64,000 bases of DNA from positions 6,060 to 70,059 of the forward strand of contig CAZCJU010000003.1 in assembly GCA_964498965.1 (NCBI GenBank), written 5' to 3'. The first letter of the stretch is position 1; every line of letters begins with the position of its first letter. Shown one piece after another: positions 60,657 to 64,000 of this stretch. This DNA comes from CAZCJU01 sp964498965. GTDB taxonomy: Bacteria; Bacillota; Clostridia; Oscillospirales; CAG-272. The translations under genes were made by a program, and so were the position numbers. A model generated the notes under the pieces. The model was not told where the DNA came from. It searched no databases and saw only the letters and a list, made by a program, of their open reading frames with translations.

Positions 60657-62075
60657 TCAGAACAGGATTATTATGAATTGCGATACAAGCACAACCGCAA
60701 TGAGTGCTATGGGGTATGTTGCCGCATATGCGGATGCAACGTCCTCCGTGCCGGCAACGTTGATAAGCGTTCCGAGTGCGGGAGTCGATGTCATACCGCC
60801 CGTTATCGAACCGAGGTTATTGAGCAGGCTGAGCTTCAAAACGTATTTTGCAAACAGGAATCCGATTATCATCGGGAATGTTGTCATTATGATTCCGTAT
60901 ACAAAATACATTGCATCGAAGTTTTCAACGAATGCCGCACCGCCGGGGATACCCGCACCAACGAGGAAGAACACAAGGCCAAGCTCACGGAAGAGCTTAA
61001 GTGTATTTTCGTTAGGCATTACCTTAACGGGGCCGAAATGACCGAAGTGACCTATAACAAGGCTTGTCAGCAGACAGCCACCCGTAGTCGTGAGTGAGAA
61101 GCACGTTCCGCTAAGTCCCTGTGAGGAAAGCGGAATTTTTATCTGACCGATAAGTGTTCCGATTATTGCGGCAAGTGAGAACGCCGCAATGCCCATGTGG
61201 TCTATTTCAAACAGCTTGCCTTTATAAACTTTCTTTTCGCCGTCCTCTTTGATAACGAGCTTTGCACGCTCGGCTGCCATATCGGCTTTTGTGAGCTTAG
61301 GTATGAGCTGAACGAACAGAACGACACCGATAACACCGTAGATATAAGCTATGCCGTGTCCTACGGAAACGAGAGCCGTATATTCATCTGCAACCGTCGC
61401 CTTTGCGGCGGAAAATGCGGGGGTAGAGGTCAATGCACCGGAGAGAAGTCCGACTATCATAGCCACAAATCCGTCCTGCTCCTGTATCGAGCCGCCGTAG
61501 CCTATCACCTCGCCGAGGCCTATACAGCCTGCGGCGGCGATGCCGCCCGCCAAGATGATTATGAAGCCGAGAAGTACGTAGGATTTGAAGTTTTTCTTGA
61601 AATTTCCGAAAAACTTAGGTCCTGCGATAAATCCGACAGCCGTTACAAACAGTATCAGACCGAGGTTTTCAACAAGCGAAAGACCGGAATCGAAGTCGTA
61701 GGGCTTTTCTTTGTTTGACGAGCCGGAAAACGAGAGAACATCGGAATACGAAGGTTCTGTGGGTTTTTCCATGTCGACTTTGCCGTCCGGGCTTGCCGCA
61801 ACAGCCGCATTGTACGCTTCAAGTGCTTTTTCGTACTCGGCTTTAGCCGTCGCCTGCTCTTCGGAGGTTACGAGTTTGCCTGTTTTGTCAACGTTTACAA
61901 CGCTGAAGAACAACGCTCCGCAAAGAAGTGCTATTATAAACACGCCTGCGTCGCCGAGCGAAACGCCTTTTATCGTTATTCTGCCGAGTGCGTATCCGAC
62001 CAGGAGAACGGCAAACACAACGAATATCAGTGTCCATATATTACTTATGGAAATTACACCGCCAAATAAACTCAT
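60657..62075 (-). CDS. AAE/YidE-family transporter, probable dicarboxylate (succinate) exporter
   Basis: A 472-residue membrane protein with about 10-12 helices and two internally similar halves: TSTPAFSAAKATVADEYTALVSVGHGIAYIYGVIGVV near 212-248 and GGMTSTPALGTLINVAGTEDVASAYAATYPIALIAVV near 428-464 are the duplicated AAE motifs. The family includes aspartate:alanine exchangers and succinate exporters such as SucE. The two central TrkA-C domains usual in the family are missing, replaced by ~35 residues. An extra coiled segment (EYEKALEAYNAAVAASPDGK) sits near 80-100. It starts 12 bases after the fumarate reductase flavoprotein, suggesting exchange of its product. AAGGAG precedes the ATG. Confidence 0.8.
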   Translation of the reverse strand: MSLFGGVISISNIWTLIFVVFAVLLVGYALGRITIKGVSLGDAGVFIIALLCGALFFSVVNVDKTGKLVTSEEQATAKAEYEKALEAYNAAVAASPDGKVDMEKPTEPSYSDVLSFSGSSNKEKPYDFDSGLSLVENLGLILFVTAVGFIAGPKFFGNFKKNFKSYVLLGFIIILAGGIAAAGCIGLGEVIGYGGSIQEQDGFVAMIVGLLSGALTSTPAFSAAKATVADEYTALVSVGHGIAYIYGVIGVVLFVQLIPKLTKADMAAERAKLVIKEDGEKKVYKGKLFEIDHMGIAAFSLAAIIGTLIGQIKIPLSSQGLSGTCFSLTTTGGCLLTSLVIGHFGHFGPVKVMPNENTLKLFRELGLVFFLVGAGIPGGAAFVENFDAMYFVYGIIMTTFPMIIGFLFAKYVLKLSLLNNLGSITGGMTSTPALGTLINVAGTEDVASAYAATYPIALIAVVLVSQFIIILF

Positions 62076-62087
62076 TATGCTTTCTCC

Positions 62088-63683
62088 TTATTTTCTTCTG
62101 TAATCGGGAAGAAGCTTCGGAGATACCTTATCGCTGACGATTCCCGCATCGGAAATTTCTTTCTCGAATTTTGCGACGTGATCGAGTGTGAGTGTGCCGA
62201 CGTTTACATCGCGTGCCGTTTTAGCGGCGTTTTGACCTGCGTTACGACCGAATACGATGATATCGAGCAGGGAGTTGCCCATAAGACGGTTACGTCCGTG
62301 AATACCTCCGACTGCCTCACCGGCAACAAACAGGTTCTTTATGTTTGTTGTTTCGCCGTTTACGTTTATATCAAGGCCGCCGTTCTGGTAGTGAAGCGTG
62401 GGATATACGAGGATAGGCTCTTTTCTTATATCAACACCGTACTGACCGAACATACGCATCATTGCGGGGATACGCTTTTCGATCGTACCCTCACCGCCTA
62501 TTTTTTCTATCATAGGTGTATCGAGCCATACGCCCAAGCCGTCGCCGGTCTGCACGCCCTTACCTCTTTCGCCGCATTCTCTGATAATCGCCGCCGCAAC
62601 TACGTCACGTGTTTCGAGCGGGTGAACAAACACCTCGCCGTCGCGGTTTACGAGCTTAGCACCGAGCGAACGAACTTTTTCCGTTACCAATGCACCGAAT
62701 ATCTGCTGAGGATATGCCGCACCGGTCGGGTGGTACTGCAAGGTATCTGCGTAAAGCAGTTTCGCACCGGCTCTGTAGCCGAGTACAAGTCCGTCGGCTG
62801 TCGCACCGTAGTGGTTTGAGGTGGGAAAGCCCTGATAGTGCATTCTGCCCGCACCGCCCGTGGCGATGATCACGGTCTTGGCTTTTGCCGTCATAAGCTC
62901 GCCCGTTTCCATGTTCATCAAGACCGCACCCGCGGCGTTGCCCTTGTCGTCGAGTATAAGCTCTATTGCAGAGGTGAAATCAACTACGGGAATACCTCTG
63001 TTAAGGACCTCATCGCGGAGAGTTCTCATTATTTCGGCACCCGAATAGTCCTTTGCGGCGTGCATACGCTTGCGGCTCGTTCCGCCGCCGTGCGTAGTTA
63101 CCATCGTTCCGTCTGCTTCCTTATCGAACTCTACGCCGAGTCCGCTCAGCCACTGAATAGCCTCGGGAGCGTCGCACACGAGCTTGGAAAGCAGCTCTCT
63201 CTTTGCGGCAAAGTGACCGCCGCCGAAAGCATCTACGAAGTGGATAGCGGGAGAATCGTTGGGCTTATCCGCCGCCTGAATACCGCCTTCCGCCATCATC
63301 GTGTTTGCGTCGCCGATACGGAGCTTTGTAACGATCATTACCTTTGCACCCGCCTCGTCTGCCTCTATAGCCGCCGAAGCACCCGCACCGCCGCCGCCGA
63401 TTATGAGAACATCAACGTCGTATTCGGGATCTTCGAGGTCAACGTCGGATGCCTTGATCCTGCTGTGTGCCTGAAGCATTTCGGCAAGCTCTACGGGAAC
63501 TTTTTCACCCTTATTCGGACCTATTTTAAGCTCTTCGAACTGGTCTTTGTTGTAATCGGGGTGATATGTTGACAACAGATCCTCTTTTTCCTGTGCCGTC
63601 ATGCGGCGTGGTGTCAGGGCGATGTTATCAGCTCTTACCTGTTCAAGCTTGCTTATCGAATCATTGTAATTTTCGGGATACAT
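62088..63683 (-). CDS. frdA: Fumarate reductase/succinate dehydrogenase-type flavoprotein subunit
   Basis: A 531-residue FAD protein. After an ~88-residue N-terminal extension, VDVLIIGGGGAGASAAIEADEAG near 90-112 is the FAD loop. HGGGTSRKRMHAAKD near 196-210, IATGGAGRMH, LQYHPTGAAYPQQIFG near 316-331 (substrate His) and AGEAVGGIHGRNRLMGNSLLDIIVFGR near 459-485 are all conserved in fumarate reductase flavoproteins. The direction is probably fumarate to succinate in an anaerobe. No heme or membrane-anchor subunit is seen. GAGGT precedes the ATG; the Fe-S partner gene lies 10 bases upstream. It is shorter than E. coli FrdA. Confidence 0.9.
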   Translation of the reverse strand: MYPENYNDSISKLEQVRADNIALTPRRMTAQEKEDLLSTYHPDYNKDQFEELKIGPNKGEKVPVELAEMLQAHSRIKASDVDLEDPEYDVDVLIIGGGGAGASAAIEADEAGAKVMIVTKLRIGDANTMMAEGGIQAADKPNDSPAIHFVDAFGGGHFAAKRELLSKLVCDAPEAIQWLSGLGVEFDKEADGTMVTTHGGGTSRKRMHAAKDYSGAEIMRTLRDEVLNRGIPVVDFTSAIELILDDKGNAAGAVLMNMETGELMTAKAKTVIIATGGAGRMHYQGFPTSNHYGATADGLVLGYRAGAKLLYADTLQYHPTGAAYPQQIFGALVTEKVRSLGAKLVNRDGEVFVHPLETRDVVAAAIIRECGERGKGVQTGDGLGVWLDTPMIEKIGGEGTIEKRIPAMMRMFGQYGVDIRKEPILVYPTLHYQNGGLDINVNGETTNIKNLFVAGEAVGGIHGRNRLMGNSLLDIIVFGRNAGQNAAKTARDVNVGTLTLDHVAKFEKEISDAGIVSDKVSPKLLPDYRRK

Positions 63684-63693
63684 CTGCGTTACC

Positions 63694-64000
63694 TCACTTC
63701 TCGATTTCTCTGTTGTTATACAGCTCTTTCATTTCTTCAATCGGCTTTTGCATAAGTGCTTCTATAAGCTCGGTGAAGCTTCCGTCCTTGATCTCCTTGA
63801 CACGATCCTCGAGGTGACCGCAACCGGGAGCAAGATATTTTCCGTTCAGACGACGTGCGAGCATTGCCACCTGAGGATGCGAGATGCCTGCGGGGCAACG
63901 TGAGGCGCATACTCCGCACATTACGCAGTCAAACGACTCTTCCGCACACTTTTCGTACTCACCTCTCTGTGCGTAAGCGATATATTGCATTACGTTAAGA
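63694..64000 (-). CDS. Fumarate reductase iron-sulfur/HdrC-like subunit, C-terminal part (cut by window edge)
   Basis: About 102 codons are visible, open to the window edge; the ATG at 63990 is probably internal because the frame continues without a stop (LNVMQYIAYAQRGEYEKC). CVMCGVCASRCPAG supplies the Cys residues of a 4Fe-4S cluster, in the arrangement of the C-terminal domain of SdhB/FrdB and HdrC-type proteins. CAPGC-like APGCGH adds another Cys. It passes electrons to the flavoprotein encoded 10 bases downstream. The N-terminal part, and any second cluster, is outside the window. Confidence 0.8.
   Translation of the reverse strand, partial: LNVMQYIAYAQRGEYEKCAEESFDCVMCGVCASRCPAGISHPQVAMLARRLNGKYLAPGCGHLEDRVKEIKDGSFTELIEALMQKPIEEMKELYNNREIEK

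Noticed and set aside
1..64000. CRISPR arrays, tRNA, rRNA, prophage, toxin-antitoxin or restriction genes
   Set aside because: I looked on both strands and saw no regularly spaced repeats, tRNA cloverleaf, rRNA segments, or phage, recombinase, nuclease-methylase or toxin gene signatures.

Overview
The window is chromosomal DNA from an endospore-forming member of the Clostridia, most likely a gut anaerobe. The evidence is a complete eight-gene spoIIIA operon, spoVT, a SpoVAF-type gene, a SpoVD/PBP2-type transpeptidase, Firmicutes-style LexA operators, a dockerin protein, a sortase-like surface protein and a fumarate reductase set. Genes are densely packed, with many ATGA or TAATG start/stop overlaps. 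TTG starts occur, and several promoters match the sigma-A consensus exactly or nearly so. I see no rRNA, tRNA, CRISPR array, transposase, integrase or prophage gene. Intergenic regions carry a dispersed palindromic repeat.

Layout. 1-72 (-) is the 5' end of a probable mnmE. 295-3724 (+) encodes a GH3 glycosidase, a nucleotide-sugar dehydratase and a VanZ-family protein. 3725-8182 (+) has a structured leader, then overlapping cysE, cysS and a class B PBP. 8609-9139 is spoVT. 9189-12621 (+) encodes class II aldolase, an acyl-ACP thioesterase and a membrane-anchored LytM protein whose catalytic histidines are lost. 12769-18670 (+) is a SpoVAF-type gene followed by spoIIIAA-AH. 18706-20147 holds a two-TM protein with its own promoter, an RNHCP zinc protein and a small membrane ORF. 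20173-22460 (-) encodes two foldase-like lipoproteins. 22755-28533 (+) is a GldA/GldF/GldG-type ABC-2 system with a DUF4340-type partner and a LolD-type ATPase. 28580-29836 (+) is proA.

30004-37011 (-) reads ilvE, rbfA, nrnA-like, mnmG, mutS. 37256-42389 (-) reads trmL, dusB, YfhO and an SGNH hydrolase. 42865-48804 (-) holds secreted or surface functions: a transglutaminase with a dockerin, a 54-residue Cys-rich membrane protein, a repeat-bearing sortase-type surface protein with a long structured leader, and a parvulin-type foldase. 49154-55198 (+) is lexA with two identical operators, a discoidin-domain protein lacking a signal peptide, and trkA-trkH. 55405-58443 (+) is an ECF sigma factor, its membrane partner and a BadF-type kinase. 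58769-60540 (+) is a fourth foldase and rplS. 60657-64000 (-) is a fumarate reductase Fe-S subunit (cut by the window edge), its flavoprotein and an AAE-type carboxylate transporter.

Themes. Spore-envelope assembly occupies roughly 6-19 kb. Export and folding of surface proteins recurs: four related foldases, a dockerin protein, a sortase substrate and an ABC-2 export-like locus. The right edge looks like anaerobic fumarate respiration coupled to succinate exchange. The best candidates for something undescribed are the LytM protein beside spoIIIA, the structured leaders before cysE and the surface-protein gene, the foldase family, the ABC-2/DUF4340/LolD cluster and the signal-less discoidin protein. 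No single locus stands out as a clearly new defence or mobile system.
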